A DNA stretch of 64,000 bases from Mesobacillus persicus (GCF_900109925.1 NZ_FOBW01000010.1:7710-71709), one strand, 5' to 3'; numbered from the stretch's first letter, positions 8,140 through 17,189 are shown. Numbers and translations are program-made. Notes: a model not told the origin generated them from the sequence alone.

Positions 8140-8667
8140 TTGAGTTTTATTGTGTATAACCCAACCAATAGTCCGAGTATTAAAACAAAAAATATGGCGC
8201 CAAGAAACAAGAGTTTAAATGGTAGCGTCATCGGCCTTATCGATAATGGCAAGAAGAATTCGGATATTGTTGTACAGGGTGTTGCTGAGGGACTAAAGAA
8301 AAAGCACCAAATAAAAGAGGTCATCATTTATAAAAAACACTCTTTCTCACACGGGCTCAGCAAAGATGACGCGAAGATGCTTGCTGATAAATGTGATTTC
8401 ATTATTTCAGGGGTAGGCGATTGAGGTTCCTGTAGCTCGGGCAGTTTGCTCGATGGAGTGATTATGGAAGAACAAGGAATTCCGACAGCAGTTATTGTAA
8501 CCACCCCTTTTATAGCTTCTAGCAAAGCAATGGGCATTGCTCAAGGGATTCCTGAGTATCCTTTTGTGACGATCCCTCACCCTATAGCAGCAACAGAAAA
8601 GGATATTTTAGATAAATGGGTGGATAAGATTATAAACGAAGTTGAAGGAATTTTAATAAACGAGTAG
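8140..8667 (+). CDS. UGSC-family selenoprotein (in-frame TGA = selenocysteine 95)
   Basis: One continuous 175-residue reading frame if the TGA at 8422-8424 is read as selenocysteine. The residues around it read G-V-G-D-U-G-S-C-S-S-G-S-L-L-D-G, giving the U-G-S-C redox motif (U95, C98) that defines a known selenoprotein family with Cys-containing homologues. The same frame stays open to the TAG ending at 8667, and the downstream half has a conserved-looking Rossmann-like pattern (IPTAVIVTTPF, PFVTIPHPIA). Nineteen bases after the TGA a 7-bp hairpin with a G in its apical loop (8437-8453) fits a bacterial SECIS. Start TTG 8140 follows AGAGGTGA at 8125-8132. A conventional reading would wrongly split this into two fragments. 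It requires SelA/B/C/D elsewhere in the genome. Substrate unknown. Confidence 0.85.
8422..8424 (+). other. selenocysteine codon (TGA) in UGSC motif
   Basis: The TGA is in frame with open sequence on both sides and occupies the first position of U-G-S-C, four residues from a conserved Cys as in a CxxC redox centre. Confidence 0.83.
8437..8453 (+). promoter_or_regulatory. bacterial SECIS-like element
   Basis: TCGGGCA (8437-8443) pairs with TGCTCGA (8447-8453), seven pairs including one G-U wobble, leaving loop GTT. The G in the first loop position and the 19-nt distance from the TGA to the loop match the bacterial SECIS pattern for SelB recruitment. It lies inside the coding sequence, as bacterial SECIS elements do. 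Confidence 0.75.
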
Positions 8668-8748
8668 CGTTAACAAATTAATTAATTGGATTAAATCCTC
8701 TCCCATGGATATTCTACTATTGATTACATCTCGAAAGGGGACGACAAT

Positions 8749-8880
8749 ATGACTCAATCACAAAGCCAGAGAGAAAGACAATGGAGAGAACGTAAACAAG
8801 AACAGAATCCTCATGGCAAGGTTAAATCCTTTGAACAGCTCGCTGAAGAAGCTGGCAAAACCGAAAGAGAAAACCGCTAA
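8749..8880 (+). CDS. very small hydrophilic protein (possibly DUF6254 type)
   Basis: A 43-aa protein rich in Gln, Arg, Lys and Glu, with a start ATG nine bases after AAAGGGG. The sequence includes ERQWRERKQEQNPHGKVKSFEQLAEEA, which resembles short Bacillus proteins annotated as DUF6254; that match is from memory. It has its own terminator at 8943, supporting a real gene. No function known. Confidence 0.65.
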   Translation: MTQSQSQRERQWRERKQEQNPHGKVKSFEQLAEEAGKTERENR

Positions 8881-8942
8881 AAATTCATTTTATGCTGAAA
8901 CTGTTTGAATAAAGTAAGTATTGATAATCGGTTATATTTAAG

Positions 8943-8975
8943 ATAATCCACCTTAACTGGTGGATTATTTTTTAT
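8943..8975 (+). terminator. Rho-independent terminator
   Basis: Perfect 10-bp stem ATAATCCACC/GGTGGATTAT (8943-8952 with 8959-8968) followed by a T run. Confidence 0.88.
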
Positions 8976-9100
8976 CGACTAGATTACTGAATTTATTGAA
9001 TATTCTTCTGTAATCGGTTATAGTTTTTTTATCGAAAATGAACGACGAATAGTCATCTCCCCTAACTACTGGAAGTTAACTGACCATATATGGTTTTATA

Positions 9101-9283
9101 CGGCTCTTTTCTCAAATTTGTTGCTTTTTAAGCTGAACACTAAGTGTCGGGACATATATAGGAACTAGAGTTAACAATCATGAGAAAAGAGTTTGCAAAT
9201 TTACATTTGACGTACAAAATAGCTTTTCGCACGGTAAAATCGGTCTTAAGATTTTAACAACACTCTTTACGAAAACACCTTTT
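9101..9283 (+). repeat. diverged intergenic repeat, copy A
   Basis: This stretch fills most of the 340-bp gap before the DMT transporter gene and is related to 19778-19956 in the same orientation. The 3' block (9236-9279) shares roughly four of five bases with 19910-19953, including AAAATCGG, GATTTTA and TACGAAAACA. Both copies have a long-range inverted repeat at the same place: here CTCTTTTCTCA (9104-9114) pairs perfectly with TGAGAAAAGAG (9181-9191). The imperfect ends (GGCTCTTTTC and, inverted, GGTGTTTTCG) could be remnants of a MITE-like mobile element. Confidence 0.6.
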
Positions 9284-9310
9284 ATAAATAGAGAAAGGCG
9301 AGGTGGCTAC

Positions 9311-10267
9311 ATGAGGCCAATCATTTTAGGGTTATTAGCGGCGCTTTTTTTTGCTGTTACGTTTGTAGTTAATCGGGCAATGGACCTTTCAGGTGGTAGT
9401 TGGATTTGGAGTGCATCCCTCCGTTACCTCTTTATGGTACCATTTCTAATCATCATCGTATTAGCACGTAAAAATCTTCGACCATTAATAAACGTAATGA
9501 AAGAACAGCCAAAAAGCTGGCTTCTTTGGAGTTTTATAGGCTTTGGTTTGTTTTATGCACCGCTTTGCTTTGCTGCCGCGTACTCTCCTGGTTGGCTCAT
9601 TGCAGGAACCTGGCAAATTACGATAATTTCAGGTTCCCTACTAGCACCTCTTTTTTGGGAAACAATCGGAAATAAGCGGATTAGAGGAAAAATACCTTTA
9701 AAGGGACTCTTAATGTCATCCATCATCCTGTTGGGGATTATATTAATGCAAATCGAACATGCCCAAAGTATACCAATGTCGATCGTTTTATTAGGAATTC
9801 TTCCTGTCATTATCGCATCTTTTGCCTACCCGCTGGGAAACCGTAAAATGATGGAAATATGCAACGGACGTTTGGACGCATACCAACGGGTACTCGGAAT
9901 GACCATCGCTAGTATGCCATTTTGGTTCCTTCTATCCATATTTGGATTATTTACTGTTGGACCCCCTTCGTTACAACAAAGTGTTCAGGCTTTAATCGTT
10001 GCCATTTCTTCCGGTGTAATCGCTACTGTGCTCTTTTTTATGGCGACCGATCTTGTAAGAGGAAATATGCAACAACTAGCTGCCGTAGAAGCGACTCAAT
10101 CCATTGAGGTCCTATTTGCACTCGCTGGAGAAATCGTCCTTTTATCACTTCCGATCCCCTCTCCACTGTCTTGGATTGGTATGTTTATCGTCACTTTTGG
10201 GATGATTGCCCATAGCTATGTTTCAAGAATTAAAAAAGAACCTGCAAGCAAGGCTTTGAATGTTTAA
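9311..10267 (+). CDS. multidrug resistance efflux transporter family protein (DMT/EmrE-like)
   Basis: A 318-aa polytopic membrane protein with about ten hydrophobic segments arranged as two five-helix halves, the EamA/EmrE-type drug/metabolite transporter architecture. The opening LGLLAALFFAVTFVVNRAMD and the central GNRKMM are typical of the Bacillus multidrug-resistance efflux subfamily. Substrate not predictable. Start ATG lies behind AAAGGCGAGGTGG. It is monocistronic and convergent with ppc, sharing a bidirectional terminator. Confidence 0.82.
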   Translation: MRPIILGLLAALFFAVTFVVNRAMDLSGGSWIWSASLRYLFMVPFLIIIVLARKNLRPLINVMKEQPKSWLLWSFIGFGLFYAPLCFAAAYSPGWLIAGTWQITIISGSLLAPLFWETIGNKRIRGKIPLKGLLMSSIILLGIILMQIEHAQSIPMSIVLLGILPVIIASFAYPLGNRKMMEICNGRLDAYQRVLGMTIASMPFWFLLSIFGLFTVGPPSLQQSVQALIVAISSGVIATVLFFMATDLVRGNMQQLAAVEATQSIEVLFALAGEIVLLSLPIPSPLSWIGMFIVTFGMIAHSYVSRIKKEPASKALNV

Positions 10268-10279
10268 CACAGCAAAATA

Positions 10280-10327
10280 AAAAGCAACAGCCTCCCATCC
10301 GTAGACGAGAGGATGTTGCTTTTTTAT
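10280..10327. terminator. bidirectional terminator between DMT gene and ppc
   Basis: AAAAGCAACA (10280-10289) pairs with TGTTGCTTTT (10314-10323), with T runs on both strands, between the two convergent genes. Confidence 0.8.
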
Positions 10328-10332
10328 TAAAA

Positions 10333-13095
10333 TCATCCTGTATTTCTTAAACCAGCCGCGACGCCACTTATTGTTAATAATACTTGGGTCACAAGCTCTT
10401 CATCCGGCTCTTGGGCATCTCGAATTTCTTTGATGAGCTCTACTTGAATGAAGTTTAATGGATCAACATAAGGATTGCGACGATGAACTGATTCTTTAAT
10501 ATTTGGTGTATGATCAAGTAATTCCTCGTCCTCAACAATCTTTAAGAGGATTTCTTTAGTTCGGTTATACTCTTCTACGATATTAGAGAAAATACGCTCA
10601 GCCACGTTTTTATCGGTAACCAATTCACTATACTCTTTTGCCGTGGTAAGGTCAGCTTTCATTAAAGCCATCTGCAGATTATCAACCGTCGAACGGAAAA
10701 ATGGCCACTCTTGGTACATTTCCTGGAGAAGCTTTAAATTATCCTCGCTTTGTCCAGCAAAGCTTTCAAGTCCAGATCCCGCTGCATACCACCCCGGAAG
10801 AAGCTGTCTGCTCTGAGTCCAAGCAAATACCCAAGGAATCGCTCTTAAGTTTTCAAACTGAGCACTATTTTTTCGGCTCATCGGACGTGAACCTATATTT
10901 AGTTCCCCTATTTCATGAAGTGGAGTCGCTTCATTAAAGTAAGTAATAAAATCTGGATCGGCAAATACTAAATCTTGGTACTTTCTTAGGGAAACTTCTG
11001 TCATTTTTTCAATCGCTTCAACCCAGCGAGCATCCCGATGATGTGCCTGTTCGGACTCATTTAGAACATGGGCTGCGGCTCTCAGCAAGGTGGAAGTCGC
11101 TTGTTCAAGGCTTCGGTAAGCAATATCCTCAATTAAATACCTTGAGGAAAGAACTTCACCCTGTTCGGTTATTTTAATTCCTTCGCCGAGTGTTTCTAGC
11201 GGTTGAGACATTAAACTACGGTGCAACGGACCACCGCCACGACCGAGAGACCCGCCACGGCCATGGAAAAACTTAAGACCAATCTGATAATTCTTAGCCA
11301 TTTCTTGAATTTCAACCTGAGCTTTGTAGAGTTTCCAGTTAGCGGTTAATGTTCCCCCATCCTTGCTACCATCAGAATATCCAAGCATAATTTCCTGCTG
11401 ATTATTCAGTGCTAGTAAATGTTCACGGTATAATGGCATTTGGAACAACGTCTCCATGATATTCCGACCGGCTGTCAAGTCATCAATGGTCTCCAACAAT
11501 GGAGCTACATTCAGGTCACTTTCCACTGAACCATCTGCATGCAAGCGGTAAATCCCCGCTTCTTTTGCTAGAACAAGAACCTCTAGGATATCACTTGGAG
11601 ATTGAGTCATTGATATTAGATAAACAGATATGGATCTTTTTCCAAATTCCTTATGTGCTTTTTTAATCAAGGTAAATACATCAAGCATTTGTTGAGTTTC
11701 TTTCGAGTAATCCTCGTGTAATAGCAAGAGCGAACGCGGGTCTTCAAGAATTGATTGTAAGACTTTAACCTTTTCCTCTTCTGATAAGTTTTGGTAGTTG
11801 TCAGCGACTCTCGCCTTTCGCAAGATTTCCGTTATTGCTGACTCATGCTCCCCACTATGATTACGGATATCAAGTGTAGCCAAATGGAATCCAAACAGCT
11901 GTACTTGGCGTATCAGTTTTTGGAGCTTCTTCAACTCATGATTTGTAGGATGATGTTGATAGACACTTCTCTTGATCATCCGTAAATCATCCAGTAGTTC
12001 TTCCGAGGATTTATACCCAACCTCAGACTCTCCTACTTCTTTTAAGCGTTGAATAATAACGGCAAATTTCCGACGGTAGACCTCATTTACAATTGGCCAT
12101 CTTCTATCCTCTTTCAGGTAAGCGGCTTCATCAGAGGGTAGAGATTCTAAAAGTTCAGTGCTCACTTGTACCCTAGCAGTCGAATGACTAAAACGTTTCA
12201 TCAATTCAACAAGTACATTTTTATATTTCTTTAAAACTAGTCGTTTCTGCTTGTTGAGAGTTTCCCAAGTAACATCAGGTGTAACATGAGGATTTCCATC
12301 ACGATCTCCTCCAATCCACGATCCGAAACGGAGGAAGTTTGGAACATTCCACTCTTGATCTGGATAATGCTCTTCTAGGCTTTCTTCTACTTCCTGATGA
12401 ATCTCAGGTAGAACATCAAACAGTGTTTGATCAAAATAATATAACCCGTTACGAACCTCATCAATAACGGTTGGCTTTCGGTGCCGTATTTCATCGGTCT
12501 GCCAAAGGGCCATCATTTCATTGAAAAGGCTTTCCTTTAATTTCTTTCTTTCTTTTTTAGAAAGTAGTGGGTTATCAAGAGTTTTTAAAATATCAGCAAT
12601 TCGCTTTTGAAGCTCTAGAATGGATCTTTTGGTAGCCTCTGTTGGATGAGCTGTTATGACTAGCTCTAGAGAAATTTTATTGAGAACATTTTGGATAAGA
12701 TCTGAGGAAATTTGATTATCTTTTAAGGATTGGACAGCATGTTCAATTGACCCAGGCTGCGCATTCGTATCGGTCTGAAGCTGGTATTCCCGACGTCTTC
12801 TAATCCGGTGATTTTGTTCTGCTATATTAATAAGATGAAAATAAACCGCAAAGGCACGTATTACATGTTTCCTCATTGGGCCATCGAGTTTGGCGATTTC
12901 CTGTTTCAGTTTTTCATAGACTTCTGTTTTATATTCACTTCGCAGGTCTTTACACATAATCCGAATCTTTTCAACCTTGTCTAAAAGCTCATTCCCCCCA
13001 TGATACACAAGGATTTCCCCAAGCATTGCTCCTAACATTTTTACATCACGACGCAATGGAAGACTGCTATCATTTACCATTAATCCTGTTGTCAT
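10333..13095 (-). CDS. ppc: phosphoenolpyruvate carboxylase
   Basis: Carboxylates phosphoenolpyruvate with bicarbonate to oxaloacetate, an anaplerotic reaction in the cytosol. The 920-aa length is normal. Hallmarks are present: TAHPTEATKR with the catalytic His, GSWIGGDRDGNPHVT, GYSDGSKDGG, the glycine-rich loop FHGRGGSLGRGGGP, and a C-terminus ending in GVAAGLRNTG. The start is ATG 13095, behind GGAAGGTGAAG; a longer in-frame extension to 13149 lacks a ribosome binding site. B. subtilis 168 lacks this enzyme and relies on pyruvate carboxylase. A neighbouring SulP-type transporter could supply bicarbonate; that link is inference. Confidence 0.97.
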   Translation of the reverse strand: MTTGLMVNDSSLPLRRDVKMLGAMLGEILVYHGGNELLDKVEKIRIMCKDLRSEYKTEVYEKLKQEIAKLDGPMRKHVIRAFAVYFHLINIAEQNHRIRRRREYQLQTDTNAQPGSIEHAVQSLKDNQISSDLIQNVLNKISLELVITAHPTEATKRSILELQKRIADILKTLDNPLLSKKERKKLKESLFNEMMALWQTDEIRHRKPTVIDEVRNGLYYFDQTLFDVLPEIHQEVEESLEEHYPDQEWNVPNFLRFGSWIGGDRDGNPHVTPDVTWETLNKQKRLVLKKYKNVLVELMKRFSHSTARVQVSTELLESLPSDEAAYLKEDRRWPIVNEVYRRKFAVIIQRLKEVGESEVGYKSSEELLDDLRMIKRSVYQHHPTNHELKKLQKLIRQVQLFGFHLATLDIRNHSGEHESAITEILRKARVADNYQNLSEEEKVKVLQSILEDPRSLLLLHEDYSKETQQMLDVFTLIKKAHKEFGKRSISVYLISMTQSPSDILEVLVLAKEAGIYRLHADGSVESDLNVAPLLETIDDLTAGRNIMETLFQMPLYREHLLALNNQQEIMLGYSDGSKDGGTLTANWKLYKAQVEIQEMAKNYQIGLKFFHGRGGSLGRGGGPLHRSLMSQPLETLGEGIKITEQGEVLSSRYLIEDIAYRSLEQATSTLLRAAAHVLNESEQAHHRDARWVEAIEKMTEVSLRKYQDLVFADPDFITYFNEATPLHEIGELNIGSRPMSRKNSAQFENLRAIPWVFAWTQSRQLLPGWYAAGSGLESFAGQSEDNLKLLQEMYQEWPFFRSTVDNLQMALMKADLTTAKEYSELVTDKNVAERIFSNIVEEYNRTKEILLKIVEDEELLDHTPNIKESVHRRNPYVDPLNFIQVELIKEIRDAQEPDEELVTQVLLTISGVAAGLRNTG

Positions 13096-13322
13096 AACTT
13101 CACCTTCCCTATTAGTACAGTTCTTTGAATTTTTTAAATAATATACCATAACTTTGGACGAAGGTGTAGTGAAAAGTAAAATTTAAAGGGTATTTTTTAA
13201 AAATAACCCGACTAAATCCTTGAATAATACCCCATGACTGCATATGGATTTCCTTGGTTTTTGTAGAGTACTAATATAATAAACAGGGTTACTCCAACTC
13301 TATGTAGCACTTCTATTTATCC

Positions 13323-13649
13323 TTATGAATCATTCATTTTATCTAGCATTGATATTGCATCTACTAAATGATTATTAAAAATCTGTCGTGCGACGGCAAG
13401 AAGTTCGACAATCATAGGGTCTCGCAACGAGTAGATAACTTGATTCCCCTCTTTTCTACCAGTAACAATATTCTTATTTCGTAAGACAGTTAACTGTTGG
13501 GAAACTGCAGAGCCCTCACTTCCGATAAGACTCTTCATTTCATTTACGTTTTTATCCCCTTCTGACAACAACTCTAGAATCCGTATTCTGAGGGGGTGAG
13601 CTAGTGCTTTAAAAAATTCTGCTTTAAACTGTTGCATCTCTAAGTTCAA
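13323..13649 (-). CDS. ArsR/SmtB-family transcriptional regulator
   Basis: A 108-aa winged-helix DNA-binding protein: FFKALAHPLRIRILELLSEG begins the wHTH and GSAVSQQLTVLRNKNIV is the recognition helix. No CXC metal-binding motif like that of classical ArsR is present; only non-Cys residues occupy that helix, so it may sense something other than arsenite. Start TTG 13649 follows AGAGGAAATT. It is the second gene of an operon with the SulP transporter (16-bp gap) and probably binds the inverted repeat at 15463-15484 upstream of it. Confidence 0.85.
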   Translation of the reverse strand: MNLEMQQFKAEFFKALAHPLRIRILELLSEGDKNVNEMKSLIGSEGSAVSQQLTVLRNKNIVTGRKEGNQVIYSLRDPMIVELLAVARQIFNNHLVDAISMLDKMNDS

Positions 13650-13665
13650 TCTAATTTCCTCTCTT

Positions 13666-15429
13666 TCAACTATTAACTTGAAAAAGCTGCTTATTTTCGT
13701 TTATCTCTTGCTTTGTTACTGAAAGGAACCCGCATTCTTTAAATGCGTAATGCTTACAGCCGAGGCATTTATTTTGATTAATTTGACTAAGTGCGTAGCT
13801 AATTGCTTGCCCGGTATGGTCAAAGAAATGCTCTTCTCCAATGAGATGATATAGACCCGTTTTTTCAAGAAGTACCTTTGGTTGCTGTTGAATTCCTGAT
13901 ACTAACACGACCCCCTGATTGGAAAAATGCTTAACGATACTCGAAAAATTGGCTACTCCAGTCGTATCCATAAAAGGTACTTTCCCCATTCTTAATAGCA
14001 ACACCTTAGGCTTATAATGTAGCGTATTCATGATTGAATGTTCAAACGTTTGGGCAGCCCCAAAAAAGAGCGGTCCCTCCACATTATAGATTGTCACTTG
14101 AGGGCAATCATGTGTATGGGATACAACATGACTCTCTACCTTTTCATGCTTATGTTTTCGGTTTGGCAAGACCTTTGTTATCACCATTATATCACTCATT
14201 CTTTTCGTGAAAATAATCACGGCCAAAACAAGCCCAACTTCTACTGCAACGGTTAAATTCACAAAAACAGTTAATAGAAAAGTAACAACTAGGATTAGAG
14301 AATCTGCTGTTCTTGTTTGTAACAAATGATAGAAAACATGTCTTTCACTCATATTCCAGGCGACCATCATCAGAATTGGAGCCATGCTTGCTAACGGAAT
14401 TTTCGATGCGTAAGGAGCAAACAATAGTAACACGAATAAAACAACCATTCCATGAATGATTCCGGACATTGGGGAAACAGCACCATTTTTTATATTTGTC
14501 GCTGTCCTGGCAATGGCGCCTGTTGCCGGAATTCCCCCAAATAATGGTGTAATCATATTCGCGACTCCCTGGCCTATTAATTCGCGATTGCTATCATGTT
14601 TACTATTTGTCATTCCATCCGCTACAACTGCGGATAACAAGGACTCAATTGCCCCTAAAATTGCAATTACTAACGCCGGCCGAAGTAATTGCTGAATTTT
14701 TTCAAAAGTGAGTTCTGGGAACGAGAAAGTCGGTAAAGTATTGGCGATTTCTCCATAAGTTGAACCAATTGTTGCTAGGTGAGTTGGGTATAGAATCGTC
14801 GCAATTAGCGTTGAAATTATTAACCCAATTAACGGCCCAGGAACCTTAGGAAACAGTTTAGGTGTTAGAATTACGGTGGTTAAACAAATTAACGCTGTTA
14901 AAACACTATAAAAGTTAATTGTCTCAAGATGGAGGGCGATTTCCTTCATATTATCGAGAAATCTTTCATGTTTCTCTACACCTGAGAGGCCGAGGAAATT
15001 CGGAATTTGTCCCGTAAAAATAATGACAGCGATTCCTGCTGTAAAGCCAATTGTCACAGGCCTTGGGATAAACTTAATTAATGATCCTAATTTAAAAATC
15101 CCCATTAAAACCAGGATGATGCCTGCTAAAAATCCTGCTATAAGAAGATTTTCGAAACCGTAAGTCATCACAACCCCAAACAAGATGGGGATAAAAGCCC
15201 CTGTTGGTCCCCCGATTTGATACCTAGATCCTCCTAATAAAGAAACGAGAATACCCGCAATAATCGTAGTGTATATTCCATACTCGGGTTTAACACCAGA
15301 AGCAATAGCAAACGCCATCCCTAATGGAATTGCAATCACACCAACGACAATCCCGGAACTCAAGTCTTTTTGGAACGCTTTAAGTGAGTAGTTTTCGTAT
15401 CTCCCCTTAAAAAAACTCTTTTGCATCAC
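13666..15429 (-). CDS. SulP-family inorganic anion transporter with STAS domain
   Basis: A 587-aa transporter. Residues ~15-400 form the SulP transmembrane domain (GIVVGVIAIPLGMAFAIASG near the start, GGPTGAF, and a long PATGAIARTATN loop); ~440-545 form the cytoplasmic STAS domain with MDTTGVANF. The C-terminal tail is unusual in carrying CLGCKHYAFKECG, a C-x2-C-x7-C cluster that could bind metal. SulP proteins of this type move sulfate or bicarbonate; with ppc next door and a dedicated ArsR repressor, bicarbonate or a sulfur anion are both plausible. Start GTG 15429 behind GGAGGG (ATG 15426 is the alternative). First gene of sulP-arsR. Confidence 0.88.
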   Translation of the reverse strand: MMQKSFFKGRYENYSLKAFQKDLSSGIVVGVIAIPLGMAFAIASGVKPEYGIYTTIIAGILVSLLGGSRYQIGGPTGAFIPILFGVVMTYGFENLLIAGFLAGIILVLMGIFKLGSLIKFIPRPVTIGFTAGIAVIIFTGQIPNFLGLSGVEKHERFLDNMKEIALHLETINFYSVLTALICLTTVILTPKLFPKVPGPLIGLIISTLIATILYPTHLATIGSTYGEIANTLPTFSFPELTFEKIQQLLRPALVIAILGAIESLLSAVVADGMTNSKHDSNRELIGQGVANMITPLFGGIPATGAIARTATNIKNGAVSPMSGIIHGMVVLFVLLLFAPYASKIPLASMAPILMMVAWNMSERHVFYHLLQTRTADSLILVVTFLLTVFVNLTVAVEVGLVLAVIIFTKRMSDIMVITKVLPNRKHKHEKVESHVVSHTHDCPQVTIYNVEGPLFFGAAQTFEHSIMNTLHYKPKVLLLRMGKVPFMDTTGVANFSSIVKHFSNQGVVLVSGIQQQPKVLLEKTGLYHLIGEEHFFDHTGQAISYALSQINQNKCLGCKHYAFKECGFLSVTKQEINENKQLFQVNS

Positions 15430-15462
15430 TATAATACGCCCTCCATCATTTATTAATATTTG

Positions 15463-15497
15463 TATATTCGATTATTTGAATATACTATTATATGAAT
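15463..15497. promoter_or_regulatory. candidate ArsR operator
   Basis: A perfect 7-bp inverted repeat TATATTC (15463-15469) and GAATATA (15478-15484) with an 8-bp spacer, followed by a further half-site-like ATATGAAT, lies 34-68 bp upstream of the sulP start. AT-rich palindromes of this form are typical of ArsR-family operators. Confidence 0.5.
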
Positions 15498-15669
15498 CTA
15501 CACCTGTTTCTTTATGATGTCAAAGGCTTTTTTTCGACCTTAAAAGGACACCTTATGACATTCTTCTTACCCACTCCCTTGAGAAAATAGAAAAAAAATC
15601 TATTTAGTTTAGTTCGTTTTAGCTAGCTATTTGTGGCTAGAATAAGTAATAAAAAGGAGGTCTTTGGTT

Positions 15670-16134
15670 TTGAAAAACAATCATATACTCTTGTCTATAA
15701 TTTTTTTGCTTTTCCTTCTTACCGGGTGCAACACAGACAATGACAGGGTATCAAACCCGCCACCGGATGCACCCGTCGAAGAAGAAACCAACAAGTTAAA
15801 GACTGCGGATAGGAATTTATTCGCATTTACAAGTTTTGACTTAGAAGTAGAGTATGAAAATCATCGTTCATTTGAAATAAAGTATGATAATGAAATAGAT
15901 GGAATGGAAGTTGAACTAGAGGATGACCGAACAAATAAAAGTCAAAGCGGAGACGAGGCATTTGATCAGATTGAGCCAATCTTCCAAACATTTACGTTTG
16001 ACTCGTCTACTCCAAAGGATGAGGTTATCGCTGAAGTCCTCGAAGCGTTTGATCTGGATACAAATTATCAGAAGTTTGAGTTAGATGTAGATTTTTCTGA
16101 TGGCAGTGAAAAAGATTACAATAATTATTCATAG
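15670..16134 (+). CDS. YusW-like lipoprotein
   Basis: A 154-aa predicted lipoprotein: hydrophobic leader followed by LTGC lipobox (Cys near residue 20), a short Pro/Glu linker, and a domain of about 100 residues with FTSFDLEVEY, EIKYDNEIDGMEVELED and FDLDTNYQKFELDVDFSDGS, which resembles the YusW-like domain of Bacillus. Such domains are often duplicated in YusW homologues; one and a half units seem present here. Start TTG 15670 is chosen for its nine-base distance from AAGGAGG; TTG 15664 is too close. Function unknown, presumably on the outer face of the membrane. Confidence 0.7.
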   Translation: MKNNHILLSIIFLLFLLTGCNTDNDRVSNPPPDAPVEEETNKLKTADRNLFAFTSFDLEVEYENHRSFEIKYDNEIDGMEVELEDDRTNKSQSGDEAFDQIEPIFQTFTFDSSTPKDEVIAEVLEAFDLDTNYQKFELDVDFSDGSEKDYNNYS

Positions 16135-16274
16135 TTCTGAACCCGCCTCCCTCTTGGGAGGTGTTTTATCTACGAACTTTAACCAGTTCTATTGTTAGCC
16201 ATTACAATGATTCCCCGTGGTTACAGTTTGAAACTAAAGAAATTTGTCTATATTAACATTTGTGGAGGAATGTT

Positions 16275-17159
16275 ATGACAAACAAGATTGAAGAAACTGT
16301 TGTTCACCACAAATTACCGTTAATTAAAGTAATCGGGCGAATAATTATGATAGCCTTTGGTGCCCTACTCATGGCCATTGGTTTGGAAATTTTCCTCGTT
16401 CCTAACAAAGTTGTTGATGGCGGTATAACCGGAATATCCATCATGCTTTCCCATATAACGGGGTGGAAACTCGGAATCTTCCTCTTTCTATTGAATCTCC
16501 CATTCGTTTATATCGGGTATAAGCAAATCGGCAAAACATTTGCCTTATCAACGACATTTGGAATCACCATTTTATCGCTTTTCACGTTTATGCTTCATCA
16601 TGTAGAAGCCTTTACTGATGATGTATTGCTCGCTACTGTTTTCGGTGGCATGTTAATTGGAATTGGTGTTGGAACGGTTATCCGGAGTAGTGGGGCCTTG
16701 GATGGAACGGAAATTCTCGCCATCCTAATAAGTAAAAAGGTTCCTCTTACTGTAGGGAACATCGTGATGTTTTTTAATTTCTTTATTTTAGCTGCGGCGG
16801 GTTCTGTGTTCACTTGGGACCGCGCTATGTATTCCCTATTGGCTTATTATATTGCTTCAAAAGCTATTGATGCTGTCGTCGAAGGCTTCGAACAGTCAAA
16901 GTCTGTTTGGATTATTAGTGATTTCTCTAAGGAAATTTCTGATAGTATCAATGCCCGGCTTGGGCGTGGTGTTACCTTTTTAAACGGAGAAGGCGCCTAT
17001 ACAGGTGATGACAAACGGGTAATATTCGTTGTCATCAACAGAATTGAAGAATCGAAATTAACAAGAATCGTTGAGTATTGGGATCCCAACGCCTTCTTAG
17101 CTATTGGAGACATTGCAGAGGTGCGAGGAGGTCAGTTCAAAAAGAAAGATATTCACTAG
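16275..17159 (+). CDS. YitT family membrane protein (paralogue 1)
   Basis: A 294-aa protein with five to six transmembrane segments in the first ~190 residues (GIEIFLVPN-like region, DGGITGISIMLSHITGW) and a cytoplasmic C-terminal DUF2179 domain with GRGVTFLNGEGAYTGDDKRVI. YitT proteins are widespread in Firmicutes; their transport function is not settled. Start ATG 16275 follows TGGAGGA at normal spacing. It is about 4 kb from a close paralogue at 20601-21494, matching it along the whole length. A strong terminator follows. Confidence 0.88.
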   Translation: MTNKIEETVVHHKLPLIKVIGRIIMIAFGALLMAIGLEIFLVPNKVVDGGITGISIMLSHITGWKLGIFLFLLNLPFVYIGYKQIGKTFALSTTFGITILSLFTFMLHHVEAFTDDVLLATVFGGMLIGIGVGTVIRSSGALDGTEILAILISKKVPLTVGNIVMFFNFFILAAAGSVFTWDRAMYSLLAYYIASKAIDAVVEGFEQSKSVWIISDFSKEISDSINARLGRGVTFLNGEGAYTGDDKRVIFVVINRIEESKLTRIVEYWDPNAFLAIGDIAEVRGGQFKKKDIH

Positions 17160-17189
17160 ATCCTCTCTGGATCCTCATCAAAACGGATT

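Noticed and set aside
8422-8667. TGA at 8422 as a real stop, with a pseudogene remnant downstream
   Set aside because: The downstream frame is open, keeps family-like sequence, and the TGA is exactly in a U-G-S-C motif with a SECIS-like hairpin at the right distance.
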